DNA of 64,000 bases from Cyclobacteriaceae bacterium (GTDB lineage Bacteria > Bacteroidota > Bacteroidia > Cytophagales > Cyclobacteriaceae), in the NCBI GenBank assembly GCA_016787565.1, contig JAEUUG010000016.1, positions 124,001 through 188,000 on the forward strand, read 5' to 3'. The notes beneath the pieces were generated by a model that saw only the letters and a program-made list of their open reading frames with translations, was not told the DNA's origin and did not search any database. The position numbers were made by a program, and so were the translations under genes. Shown here one piece after another: positions 34,661 to 43,039 of the stretch (positions within the stretch are counted from its first letter, which is position 1; each line of letters starts with the position of its first letter).

Positions 34661-35745
34661 TGAGGCGTACATTTCTTTTTGCCGGCTTCCTATTACTGGC
34701 TACAATCCTGGCAGCAGCCCAGCAAAAAGAAAAACGTTTACGTGTTACACCACTCCCCGTCATTTATTATTCGCCCGAAACCAAGCTTGGCTTCGGAGCG
34801 TTAGTGGCGGCCAATTTTGAAACGGTTAGCGTGCCGGATTCCGTCACGCTGACTTCCTTTGCTCAAACGTATTTCCTCTACACCGTTAATAAGCAATATG
34901 ACTGGGGCACAAAAGTGAGGGTGTATAGTCCGCAGAATAAATTCATTTTTAACGGAAGATTTAACTACACCTATTTTCCGGAATACTACTTCGGAATTGC
35001 CACCGAGGATCCGGAGTCAAAAAAAGATACGATAGAGTATTTCAATGTATTGGGCGATGTTCGTTTCTTCTGGCAACTGCAAAAGAAGTACTACCTGGGA
35101 TTTGCCACGCGCTTCAACCGTATCAGTAAGGTAAACTCCGGTGAGTCTGGAAGCCTGTTGGTCGATAAGCCCCTGGGTTATCAGGATTACTGGATCCAGG
35201 GTTTTGCACCAGCTTTCATGATTGAAACGCGCGATAGTTTTGTCTATCCCCGAAAGGGATTTTACCTGGAGGCTATGTATTATTTTTATCCTTCGTGGAA
35301 TGGCGGTAGTTACAATTTTCAATCGGTAAAACTTGATGTGCGAAAATATTTCCCGGTTACATGGATCAGCGAAATTGATGCACTGGCTTTTCAGTTTCTG
35401 GCCAACATCAACACGGGCGATGTTCCCTTTAAAGATATGGCCGATATTGGCGGAGCCTTCACCATGCGAGGGTATTACAAAGGATACTACCGATACAACA
35501 ACCTGTACGCCTTCCAGGCGGAATACCGCACCAACATCTGGAGGCGCCTGGGTTTAGTGGCCTGGCTCGGAGCAGCTGTAACGGCTGAGAAATGGTATGG
35601 GTTCGCTGAAAATCCGGTGAAGCCCAATGCCGGCATAGGATTACGCATTATGTTCAATAAAAAAGATAAACTCAACGTTCGTCTCGATCAGGGCTTTGGG
35701 AAAAATCAACAGGGCTTCTATCTGGATCTGGCGGAAGCGTTTTAG
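34660..35745 (+). CDS. BamA/TamA-like outer-membrane barrel protein
   Basis: 361 residues. Signal peptide to about residue 20 (TILAAAQQ). Body of alternating aromatic strands, with SFVYPRKGFYLEAMYYFYPS and the surface-antigen end KLNVRLDQGFGKNQQGFYLDLAEAF, whose last residue is Phe. No POTRA repeats are visible, so it is a barrel-only member of the D15/surface-antigen group. Co-transcribed with DUF2752 and TM2. Role unknown; might insert or transport a partner at the outer membrane. Confidence 0.85.
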   Translation: MRRTFLFAGFLLLATILAAAQQKEKRLRVTPLPVIYYSPETKLGFGALVAANFETVSVPDSVTLTSFAQTYFLYTVNKQYDWGTKVRVYSPQNKFIFNGRFNYTYFPEYYFGIATEDPESKKDTIEYFNVLGDVRFFWQLQKKYYLGFATRFNRISKVNSGESGSLLVDKPLGYQDYWIQGFAPAFMIETRDSFVYPRKGFYLEAMYYFYPSWNGGSYNFQSVKLDVRKYFPVTWISEIDALAFQFLANINTGDVPFKDMADIGGAFTMRGYYKGYYRYNNLYAFQAEYRTNIWRRLGLVAWLGAAVTAEKWYGFAENPVKPNAGIGLRIMFNKKDKLNVRLDQGFGKNQQGFYLDLAEAF

Positions 35746-35770
35746 TGTAATAGCAAGATAATGTCAAGAA

Positions 35771-36691
35771 CTACTCGGAGATAAACGCAATATTCCTTTT
35801 CAATCCATCCAACTTCGTTCGCTTCACTGCTGATTTCCTGAAAAGTTTTTCAAACACATCATCTGTTATTTCACGCCAGTCCTGTGTGGTCATACCGGCT
35901 AGGTCTGGATGCGGATCAAACCGTTTTTCGCGATGTGGCTTGGAGAAACTATTCCACGGGCACACATCCTGACAGATGTCGCAACCAAAAATCCAGTTTT
36001 CAAATTTTCCCTTTACGTCTGATGGTATTTCCTCCTTTAATTCAATGGTGAGGTATGAGATGCACTTACTGCCATCGACCACGTAGGGTTCTGGTATAGC
36101 CTCCGTGGGACAAGCATCCATGCAAGCTGTACAGGTACCGCAATAATCCTTTATCGGATGATCGTAATCTAACTCAAGATCGACAATGAGTTCTGCCAAA
36201 AAGAAAAAGCTGCCCATCTCACGGTTCAGGAGTAAACTATTTTTTCCAATCCAGCCAAGGCCGCTTCGCTTCGCCCAGGCCCGTTCCATCACTGGAGCAG
36301 AATCTACAAAGGCTCTTCCATTCACCTCACCAATTTTCCCTTGTATCTGCTGAAGAAAGGTTTTCAGTTTTTCCTTGATGACGAAATGATAGTCTTCGCC
36401 ATAGGCATACTTGGCAATTTTTAATTCACCAGGTTGCGCTAAATCTCTTTCAGGATAATAATTGTAAACTAAACTGATCACTGACTTTGCTCCCGGAACC
36501 AGCAAGGTCGGATCAAGGCGTTTATCGAAATGATTTTCAAGGTAAGTCATCTTACCCTGATAGCTGCGGTTCAGCCATTCTTCCAAACGAGATGCCTCTT
36601 CCTCCAGAAATTCAGCTTTGGATATGCCACAAAAACTAAAACCAAGCTCGGTAGCTGTTGCTTTGATAATCGATGTGTGATGTTGCTTCAA
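35771..36691 (-). CDS. queG: epoxyqueuosine reductase
   Basis: 306 residues. Cobalamin- and Fe-S-dependent enzyme that reduces epoxyqueuosine to queuosine in tRNA. Two [4Fe-4S] motifs are clear: [17 protein letters not shown] and [12 protein letters not shown]. The catalytic region has [20 protein letters not shown] with the conserved Asp. The start is TTG at 36691, giving a TTGA overlap with the upstream gene's stop. Length fits the short form of QueG lacking the C-terminal HEAT repeats. Confidence 0.94.
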   Translation of the reverse strand: MKQHHTSIIKATATELGFSFCGISKAEFLEEEASRLEEWLNRSYQGKMTYLENHFDKRLDPTLLVPGAKSVISLVYNYYPERDLAQPGELKIAKYAYGEDYHFVIKEKLKTFLQQIQGKIGEVNGRAFVDSAPVMERAWAKRSGLGWIGKNSLLLNREMGSFFFLAELIVDLELDYDHPIKDYCGTCTACMDACPTEAIPEPYVVDGSKCISYLTIELKEEIPSDVKGKFENWIFGCDICQDVCPWNSFSKPHREKRFDPHPDLAGMTTQDWREITDDVFEKLFRKSAVKRTKLDGLKRNIAFISE

Positions 36692-37410
36692 AGTCCGAGT
36701 TTCTCACGCTTGGTCCATACCTCATCAATGGGGTCGCCTTTACTGCTGAACCCTTTGTGTCGCCAGTTGCCTTCTTCAATAGAAAAATCAAACTGCAAAC
36801 GCATTCCCACGCGACTGCTATCGCGCGAAAAGAATTGAATGTTCTCGGTGTATTTTCCATTTTCGGTAGTGTATGTACCGCCACCCGAGCCGAAAAATTC
36901 TTTTGTCTCGCTGTTGTAGGCAATCCATTGAAACCGTGTGCCGGAAAGTATCTTCATTGTTTTGCGCGCACCCGGAGTAATGGAGTTTTGTTTTCCATCG
37001 GTTACTCTTCCGGTAATCAGCCAGGCCCCCGAGAGTTTTCCGGGTGTGCCATCATCCAAACGATTCCATTCCTCCCATTTTTCATCCACCTTAATCAATA
37101 GCTTTCCATCCTTCATTGAAAATTCTGAAGCGAGCTCCTTTCCGATCAACTCCGGATTCAGGGTGTTGAATTCATGAACCTCCTTGAATGTATTTCCTTC
37201 CACCTTCCAGCTGCCTCCGCAGGTGCCCACAAATTTTTTCTCTTCCAGATTATAGACAGTGGCCGCAAAAAATTTTTCGGAAGTAATCCAGGTGATGCGG
37301 TTGCCATCCTTTTCTGTTTCCCACGCTCCGCGCAAATCAGGTTGGGCAACAAGCGTTAACACCGAAAGAACCAACAGAAAAGTTAAGGATGCGAAAATGG
37401 AATTTTTCAT
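36688..37410 (-). CDS. secreted protein with two tandem lipocalin-like repeats
   Basis: 240 residues. Signal peptide [23 protein letters not shown], then two similar beta-rich units, one at about 25-120 and one at about 125-235. Each starts [18 protein letters not shown], has a [18 protein letters not shown] versus [18 protein letters not shown] hairpin, and closes with [13 protein letters not shown]. The matching pattern indicates an internal duplication. Function unknown, possibly ligand binding in the periplasm. The gene overlaps queG at its 3' end and is its upstream operon partner. Confidence 0.75.
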   Translation of the reverse strand: MKNSIFASLTFLLVLSVLTLVAQPDLRGAWETEKDGNRITWITSEKFFAATVYNLEEKKFVGTCGGSWKVEGNTFKEVHEFNTLNPELIGKELASEFSMKDGKLLIKVDEKWEEWNRLDDGTPGKLSGAWLITGRVTDGKQNSITPGARKTMKILSGTRFQWIAYNSETKEFFGSGGGTYTTENGKYTENIQFFSRDSSRVGMRLQFDFSIEEGNWRHKGFSSKGDPIDEVWTKREKLGL

Positions 37411-37463
37411 AACGCTAAAGTTTACAAAGGGAAGTTAAGGAATGCTGACCAGAATAATGAACA

Positions 37464-38486
37464 CTATGTCTGCTTTTCGAGCAACGAGAGAAGTTTTAAC
37501 TGGTTTCGGGCACGCACAAGATTATGGTCAGGATACTTGATCTGGTAATAAATATTTCCGTTCAAAAAATCAGCAAGCATGCGCAATGCCATAATATAGG
37601 TCATCATCATCCCGGCAAACGGAAATAATGTTTTTTCGGTGTCATTGAGTTTATCGCCCATTTGAGAAAGATATCCCTGAACCAATGCTGTATAAATTTC
37701 TTCACGGAACTGCACTTTTGTTAAATCTTTTTCTTCTTCATCCACCGGACTCACAAATGTGCGCACCATATCACCCACATCATAAATAAAATAGCCCGGC
37801 ATGAGGGTGTCAAGATCAATTACGCATATTGCTTTTCGCGTTTTTGCATCAAAAAGAATGTTGTTGATCTTGGTGTCGTTGTGCGTTATGCGAAGTTGCA
37901 ATTTCTTGCTCGCAATCAGCTCATTGTATTCCGTAACGAGGTAAGAAAAATGCTGACAGTTTTCAATGGCTTCCTGCGCTTCCTGCTTTCTTTCGTATGT
38001 TGCTCGTATCAGAGCCGTTTCAAATTGCGCATAGCGCCAGGCCAGGTCGTGAAAGCGATCAATAGTTGGTTTGAATACTGTGGCATCGCATCCGGAAAGA
38101 TTTGCGGTGAGCTGAGCGAATCCACTGGCTGCATTGTATGCCTCCTCTTCTGTATCAACCTTATTGATTGTGATTGAATTCTCAATGAAAGGAAAAAGTC
38201 GCCAGGGAAATCCTTCTTCATCGTACACCATCTCCTGACCCGCGGGAGTTTTCACGGCAGAAAGAAAAACATAATCAGAATAATGCCTGGAAAGATAATC
38301 GGATGCGATCCGAAGATTTCCGGCAATCAGTTCAGGCCTTGTAAAAACATTCTTATTGACCCGTTGCAAAACATACGCTTGCTTTCCTGAAAGTTTATAG
38401 GTCTGGTTGATATATCCTGCGGTGATGGGATCAGCCTTGAAATCCGCAGGATTAAGTCCAAAACTAGTAAAGATTTTCGTGAGCAT
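37464..38486 (-). CDS. phosphotransferase-fold sugar kinase (anomeric kinase-like)
   Basis: 340 residues, aminoglycoside-phosphotransferase/choline-kinase fold. The catalytic motif RITHNDTKINNILFD (HxDxxxxN) and the metal motif VIDLDTLMPG (DxD) are complete. The HNDTK...DLDT(L/V)MPG pattern recalls N-acetylhexosamine 1-kinase (NahK). Here it is followed 14 bases upstream by a nucleotidyltransferase gene and lies opposite a sugar MFS transporter. I infer a kinase that makes sugar-1-phosphate for nucleotide-sugar synthesis; the exact sugar is unknown. Not an antibiotic-resistance gene by context. Confidence 0.8.
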   Translation of the reverse strand: MLTKIFTSFGLNPADFKADPITAGYINQTYKLSGKQAYVLQRVNKNVFTRPELIAGNLRIASDYLSRHYSDYVFLSAVKTPAGQEMVYDEEGFPWRLFPFIENSITINKVDTEEEAYNAASGFAQLTANLSGCDATVFKPTIDRFHDLAWRYAQFETALIRATYERKQEAQEAIENCQHFSYLVTEYNELIASKKLQLRITHNDTKINNILFDAKTRKAICVIDLDTLMPGYFIYDVGDMVRTFVSPVDEEEKDLTKVQFREEIYTALVQGYLSQMGDKLNDTEKTLFPFAGMMMTYIMALRMLADFLNGNIYYQIKYPDHNLVRARNQLKLLSLLEKQT

Positions 38487-38500
38487 CGTTGTATGATCCG

Positions 38501-39418
38501 TCAGGCCCAGAGATTGTTGGGGTACAAACCTTTATTGATCAACTCCTTAATTCTCCTGGATACTTCTTCCTTATCCTCTTTGTAGGTCACGCCAAACCAG
38601 ATATTTCCACCGTCTAAGACTTTTACTTTTCCAGTACCCTTTTGAATGAGTTCATTCACGATTAATGGAATATAAAATTCAGCTTTGAGATTCTGATGGT
38701 TGTTCTTCAGGAATTCATGAAACATGGTCAGTGCCTGGTTGAATACAACCGGGTGAAAGCCCCAGAAATTCATCGAAGTGGGCGCCTCCGGATCAAGTTC
38801 ACGATCACCTTCTGGTTCTTTCGAAATAATTTTCCCGTTCTCTTTCACAATCGTGACACGCTCAACAACCGTTGTTAAAAATCCATCCGAATCTTTTTCA
38901 CCAATACCCCGTGATACACTTCCGTGTTCGGATAATACATTCTTTAATGTAAAACCAACCATGGCATGCGCACCGATCGCATCGCTTGCAAAATGATCGG
39001 CCACAGCCTGAAAAGCATCCTTGCCATAAAAGTCATCTGCGTTAATAGCCACAAAGGGTTCACGGATGACATCTTTGGCACACAACATCGCGTGACCCGT
39101 ACCCCAAGGCTTGGTACGCTCGGTCTTCGAATATGCCTCTGGAATTAACTTGTCGAGCGACTGTACTACAAATTCAACTTCTACTTTTCCCTGAAGTTTG
39201 GGTAGAAATTTCTCTTTTACCGTTTCCAGAATTTCTTCGCGCACAATAAAAACAATCTTGGTAAAACCTGCCCGAACGGCATCGAAGAGGGAGTAATCCA
39301 TGATGGTTTCACCACTAGGCCCGAACCCATCGATTTGCTTAATACCCCCATAGCGACTGCCCATACCCGCGGCTAGTACCAGCAAGGCAAGTTTTTTTTG
39401 ATTGTTTGATGATGCCAT
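38501..39418 (-). CDS. NDP-sugar pyrophosphorylase-like nucleotidyltransferase
   Basis: 305 residues. N-terminal nucleotide-binding motif LVLAAGMGSRYGGIKQIDGF, a variant of GxGxRxxPxTK. Then VAINADDFYG (metal Asp) and PEGDRELDPEAPTSMNFWGF. The C-terminal end is short, without the beta-helix acetyltransferase of GlmU. It likely activates a sugar-1-phosphate to an NDP-sugar; the product depends on the sugar made by the neighbouring kinase. A TACTTTTG box 171 bases upstream gives an unusually long leader of about 165 bases that contains a palindromic operator-like site. Confidence 0.82.
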   Translation of the reverse strand: MASSNNQKKLALLVLAAGMGSRYGGIKQIDGFGPSGETIMDYSLFDAVRAGFTKIVFIVREEILETVKEKFLPKLQGKVEVEFVVQSLDKLIPEAYSKTERTKPWGTGHAMLCAKDVIREPFVAINADDFYGKDAFQAVADHFASDAIGAHAMVGFTLKNVLSEHGSVSRGIGEKDSDGFLTTVVERVTIVKENGKIISKEPEGDRELDPEAPTSMNFWGFHPVVFNQALTMFHEFLKNNHQNLKAEFYIPLIVNELIQKGTGKVKVLDGGNIWFGVTYKEDKEEVSRRIKELINKGLYPNNLWA

Positions 39419-39455
39419 TTGTGTTTTCGTTTATTTCAATGTACTTTTTGGGCTG

Positions 39456-39469
39456 TGTTTGCGCAAACA
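39456..39469. promoter_or_regulatory. 14-bp perfect palindrome, LacI-like operator candidate
   Basis: TGTTTGCGCAAACA is a perfect inverted repeat with central CG, the geometry of LacI-family operators. It lies 38 bases before the nucleotidyltransferase ATG, in its long leader. Binding there could block the minus transcript. No regulator gene is in this region. Confidence 0.5.
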
Positions 39470-39588
39470 TTCATTTTCCGTGGTCTATAATCTGTATAGT
39501 AATAGCGGTAAATTTCTGTTGAATACACCGGAAAGGAGTTAAGAAGGATCAAAAAAGGAACCACGGTGCTGTGCATTAATTAAGCTTT

Positions 39589-39596
39589 CAAAAGTA
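39589..39596 (-). promoter_or_regulatory. probable -7 box (TACTTTTG) for the nucleotidyltransferase-kinase unit
   Basis: Minus strand TACTTTTG. Start site about 39583, leaving a leader of about 165 bases to the ATG at 39418. Confidence 0.45.
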
Positions 39597-39615
39597 TATT
39601 TTTTAAATGGAATAG

Positions 39616-39633
39616 TGTGTGAAATGCCACACA
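39616..39633. promoter_or_regulatory. inverted repeat TGTGTG-N6-CACACA upstream of the sugar transporter
   Basis: Arms TGTGTG (39616-39621) and CACACA (39628-39633) with spacer AAATGC. The spacing resembles Crp-type sites. It lies 46 bases before the transporter ATG. The rest of 39419-39679 holds no ORF or hairpin I trust. Confidence 0.4.
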
Positions 39634-39679
39634 AAGCAGAGAAACTTAAGCGATCTTTCAACAAACCCGATAAACCAGC

Positions 39680-40948
39680 ATGACCACTGAGAAAAAATCC
39701 TACATGCTCCCGATGATCATCATCGGAGCCCTGTTTTTCATCTTCGGATTTGTGACATGGGTGAACGGTACCTTGATACCCTATCTGAAAATTGCCTGTC
39801 AGCTAGAGAGTGATTTTCAATCTTTCCTGGTCGTGACGGCCTTCTTCATAGCCTATACGGTAATGGCGATTCCATCGTCATTAGTACTGAATAAAACAGG
39901 TTATAAAAAAGGCATGGCACTCGGACTGCTAATCATGGCCATAGGTGCGCTGCTCTTCGTGCCCGCTGCCCAAACCAGAAACTTTAATTTATTTCTTGTC
40001 GGACTTTTCATCATTGGCACAGGGCTCGCGTTGCTTCAAACAGCATCGAATCCATACGTTTCAATCATTGGGCCTATCGAAAGTGCAGCAGCCCGCATCA
40101 GTATCATGGGCATCTCCAATAAAGTTGCCGGCATTTTAGCCGGACTTATTTTTGGCTACATCGCACTAAACGATGCGGATGTATTGGAAAAAAGTTTATT
40201 GACGATGGATGCTGCGGCCAAAGAAGAAAAACTTACGGAGTTGGCGAGCCGGGTAATTGTTCCATACATGATCATTGCAGGCGTCCTCCTCACGTTAGCC
40301 GTTGCCATTTTATTCTCCGGTTTACCGGATATTAAAGATGAGGATGAAACACCTCAAGATTCTGGTGCAGCGGCAACAGCCAGGAGTAGCGTCTTCCAAT
40401 TTCCCCATTTACTCCTGGGGGTACTCGCTTTATTTCTATACGTGGGTGTTGAAGTAATGGCTGGTGATACGATTATCAGTTACGGAAAATCATTGGGCAT
40501 TGAACTTTCTGAAGCGAGGTACTTCACCCAATACACATTAGCTTTTATGCTACTGGGTTATATCATCGGCATAATTGCCATACCCAAATACCTATCACAA
40601 TCCATGGCACTACGTATCTGTGCTGTGTTGGGTGTGCTCTTCACCGTAATGGCTGTTGTAACTTCTGGCAAAACTTCTGTTGGTTTTATTGCAGCACTTG
40701 GTCTTGCTAACTCATTAATGTGGCCTGCTATTTTTCCACTGGCCATTGATGGATTGGGGAAATTCACACGCATTGGTTCGGCTCTGTTAATTATGGCCAT
40801 AGCAGGCGGGGCAATATTGCCCTTGGTTTACGGCAAACTTTTGGAGATTGTTGGCTACCAACATGCGTATTTGCTGATGGTACCCTGCTATTGCTACATT
40901 CTGTATTTTGCTGTGAAGGGGTATAAGGTTGGGACTGCAAAGGCTTAA
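39680..40948 (+). CDS. sugar MFS transporter, FucP/NagP type
   Basis: 422 residues, 12 membrane segments. The opening helix and GLALLQTASNPYVSIIGP are characteristic of the fucose/glucose-galactose/N-acetylglucosamine permease group (sugar:H+ symport across the inner membrane). Signature WVNGTLIPYLK after helix 1. Divergent from the nucleotidyltransferase-kinase pair, sharing a 261-base regulatory region. A terminator follows the stop. Transport substrate not decided; an aminosugar or hexose matched to the kinase is the simplest guess. Confidence 0.9.
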   Translation: MTTEKKSYMLPMIIIGALFFIFGFVTWVNGTLIPYLKIACQLESDFQSFLVVTAFFIAYTVMAIPSSLVLNKTGYKKGMALGLLIMAIGALLFVPAAQTRNFNLFLVGLFIIGTGLALLQTASNPYVSIIGPIESAAARISIMGISNKVAGILAGLIFGYIALNDADVLEKSLLTMDAAAKEEKLTELASRVIVPYMIIAGVLLTLAVAILFSGLPDIKDEDETPQDSGAAATARSSVFQFPHLLLGVLALFLYVGVEVMAGDTIISYGKSLGIELSEARYFTQYTLAFMLLGYIIGIIAIPKYLSQSMALRICAVLGVLFTVMAVVTSGKTSVGFIAALGLANSLMWPAIFPLAIDGLGKFTRIGSALLIMAIAGGAILPLVYGKLLEIVGYQHAYLLMVPCYCYILYFAVKGYKVGTAKA

Positions 40949-40967
40949 ACTCAGAGAATCAAATCAC

Positions 40968-40996
40968 AGGCAGGTCAAGAATTATCTGCCTTTTTT
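40968..40996 (+). terminator. hairpin terminator after the sugar transporter
   Basis: 6-bp stem AGGCAG/CTGCCT with 12-base loop, then TTTTT. It lies between convergent stops of the transporter and nadR. Modest stability. Confidence 0.6.
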
Positions 40997-40999
40997 AAT

Positions 41000-41962
41000 T
41001 TAATCTAACGAATTAAGTCGAGCGCTAATCAGATTCTCGCGTTCCTCCCATGTTCCGTGCACAAGTACATACGGATGATTCCTTTTTTTCAACTCACTCG
41101 TAAATACCTCCAACATTTCATTTCGATTTCCACCCAAGTCTCTCAGTCCATCGCTAACCCACGGCACATCGACATCAAATAAAAAATACAAATCGTAGGA
41201 AATCGTCTTTTCCAATTCATACAATACCGGAGGCACTACCCCTAAGTAATGACGGGAATAAATTTGTGTCGTGATCAAATCAGTATCGCAAAAAAGAATT
41301 TTATTGGCTTTCTTGGTTTTGTCAAGCACGCGTTGCGTATGCGCATGTCCAATCCGGATAATATCCTCCACGGTGAAATCATTGGATGTTAGTAACTCGC
41401 GTGCTACTTCCGGAGCATATTCCGTATTAAAAAGCGCTGCCATGTGTTTTGCCATAGTGGATTTTCCTGTACTCTCCGGACCGTAAAAGCAAACCCTTTT
41501 TACAAAGTGAGGGCGTACCACTTCGGGAATATAGCTCCAGTGCGAAAATGGTTTTGCTCGAATGCATGTAGCTGAAACCGGGAATAATTTTCGGTCGGGA
41601 TCAAAACTTTGATGTTCTGCACCGAGATTTTGTGCAAACGGCTCACCATACACTTCCGAGCTAAAAAGAATATCAATTCGAGGATAGACCTTTCGAATAA
41701 CGTCAGCCCAGATTTTTGTTCGCGCTGTCCATGGCAACGATTCATTGTCAAAGTCATCCTGAATGCTATGCGGCTGTATGGTTGCTGAGTGCTGAAAAAT
41801 TTCTTTGATCCAGGAAAAACGCAGTTCAGGAGCAATAGGGTCTTGCGCAGTGTAACTCATCGAAACAATCACCTCGTCACACTGTGTTGCTGCAAAATTA
41901 ATCAACGCTATATGACCCTGGTGAATGGGCATAAACTTACCGATGACAAGGCCCCGCTTCAT
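41000..41962 (-). CDS. nadR: NadR-like NMN adenylyltransferase / ribosylnicotinamide kinase
   Basis: 320 residues, two domains. N-terminal cytidylyl/adenylyltransferase fold with GKFMPIHQGHIAL (HxGH motif) and, near residue 130, VSATCIRAKPFSHW (S-x-x-x-I/R). C-terminal P-loop kinase with Walker A FYGPESTGKSTM at about 160-170. It lacks the helix-turn-helix repressor domain of enterobacterial NadR. It phosphorylates nicotinamide riboside and adenylates NMN to NAD. It ends an operon with pnuC upstream and converges on the sugar transporter. Firm by motif and by context. Confidence 0.92.
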   Translation of the reverse strand: MKRGLVIGKFMPIHQGHIALINFAATQCDEVIVSMSYTAQDPIAPELRFSWIKEIFQHSATIQPHSIQDDFDNESLPWTARTKIWADVIRKVYPRIDILFSSEVYGEPFAQNLGAEHQSFDPDRKLFPVSATCIRAKPFSHWSYIPEVVRPHFVKRVCFYGPESTGKSTMAKHMAALFNTEYAPEVARELLTSNDFTVEDIIRIGHAHTQRVLDKTKKANKILFCDTDLITTQIYSRHYLGVVPPVLYELEKTISYDLYFLFDVDVPWVSDGLRDLGGNRNEMLEVFTSELKKRNHPYVLVHGTWEERENLISARLNSLD

Positions 41963-41966
41963 TCGC

Positions 41967-42359
41967 CTATATTTTATCGGTTGATTTAGCTTGATACTTC
42001 ACAACAAGAAAACCAATCAGACAACCCAATGCATCGGCAATCATATCGTCAACACCAAACGTGCGGCCTTCAATAAAATTGCCCTGAATAAATTCGATGA
42101 GTATGCCATATAATAAAAAGCCTAGTGTTATCCATAGCAGGATGCTTCGTTGTCTATCCGCACGTTGAATTCTAACCATTGCCGGCAAACACCACAACAC
42201 CACCAGCACTGCGAACAAACCAACATGAACAAGCTTATCGATGCTGATATCAATCATCCATTCCTGCTTGGGTAATTCAGGTCCGGGAATAAAAAAGGCG
42301 ATGGTTGCCAATATCAGCATGACAATACCCGGCCAAAACGTTTTGATTTTTACTTTCAC
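41967..42359 (-). CDS. VanZ-family membrane protein
   Basis: 130 residues, about four membrane segments. VanZ signature: SIDKLVHVGLFAVLVVLW, then LYGILIEFIQGNFIEGRTF and DDMIADALGCLIGFLV. VanZ family function is poorly known apart from teicoplanin resistance in enterococci. The GTG at 42359 forms a GTGA overlap with the pnuC stop, so this start is preferred over the open frame from 42437, whose first 26 residues lie inside pnuC. It is followed after 4 bases by nadR. Confidence 0.85.
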   Translation of the reverse strand: MKVKIKTFWPGIVMLILATIAFFIPGPELPKQEWMIDISIDKLVHVGLFAVLVVLWCLPAMVRIQRADRQRSILLWITLGFLLYGILIEFIQGNFIEGRTFGVDDMIADALGCLIGFLVVKYQAKSTDKI

Positions 42360-43030
42360 GTGAGATCCGATTTTGCTGCTGTTAATTGTTTGTGTTCCTG
42401 CATCCAGTTCCACAAGCCATAGGCAGCAATAAAACAAAAAGCAAGGTATTCAATACCCACGAATTTTATTCCCTTCATAAAATACATATAGGTTGCTACC
42501 ACATCTACCACTATCCACACTACCCAACATTCAATTTTTTTATTGACCATAAAATAGGTCGCGACAATGCTCATCACGGTAACAAATGAATCTGCGTAGG
42601 GAAAAGCACTCGGTAGACTGAACACTGTGGGGAAAATTTCATGCAGGTTTTTCGCGAACGTTCCAAAAAGAAAAGAACCCGCCAATCCGACAAGTAAAAA
42701 TACAACAACCTGGCGCCTGCTCAGGTGACTTACTTTCAGTTCATGCTTTTGGTCTTCTTCCTGTGGCTTTGGATGAGTCCACCGCCACCAGCCGATTAAA
42801 TTCGTGATGAAGAAAAACACTTGCAAAAACATGTCGGGGTAAAGTTGTACCTGGAAGAAAAGAAAGAAAAACAAAACCACATTGATTACTCCGATCGGCC
42901 AACTCCACACATTCGCTTTCGCGGAAAGCCAAACAGCTATGGCTCCGGCAATGGTGCCGAAGAACTCGAGGTAGCTCATGGAATAGCCGAGTACCTCGAA
43001 AAAAATATGATCGATGTTAAAGAACGACAC
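42356..43030 (-). CDS. pnuC: nicotinamide riboside transporter PnuC
   Basis: 224 residues, about seven membrane helices. Family features: EFFGTIAGAIAVWLSAKANVW, SWPIGVINVVLFFFLFFQ, then NLIGWWRWTHP with the conserved WWxW. PnuC imports nicotinamide riboside by facilitated diffusion, trapped by the kinase NadR, encoded two genes on. Overlaps the VanZ-like gene. Starts 9 bases after the dehydrogenase stop, so it belongs to the same minus-strand run as the kynurenine-related dehydrogenase. Confidence 0.94.
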   Translation of the reverse strand: MSFFNIDHIFFEVLGYSMSYLEFFGTIAGAIAVWLSAKANVWSWPIGVINVVLFFFLFFQVQLYPDMFLQVFFFITNLIGWWRWTHPKPQEEDQKHELKVSHLSRRQVVVFLLVGLAGSFLFGTFAKNLHEIFPTVFSLPSAFPYADSFVTVMSIVATYFMVNKKIECWVVWIVVDVVATYMYFMKGIKFVGIEYLAFCFIAAYGLWNWMQEHKQLTAAKSDLT

Positions 43031-43039
43031 CCGAAAAAA

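Noticed and set aside
36673-37101. 142-codon plus-strand ORF over the two-repeat secreted gene
   Set aside because: The minus frame has a clean signal peptide and internal duplication; the plus frame shows neither.
37464-38486. Aminoglycoside resistance gene
   Set aside because: Fold matches, but the HNDTK/DLDT pattern and the nucleotidyltransferase plus sugar-transporter context favour a sugar kinase.
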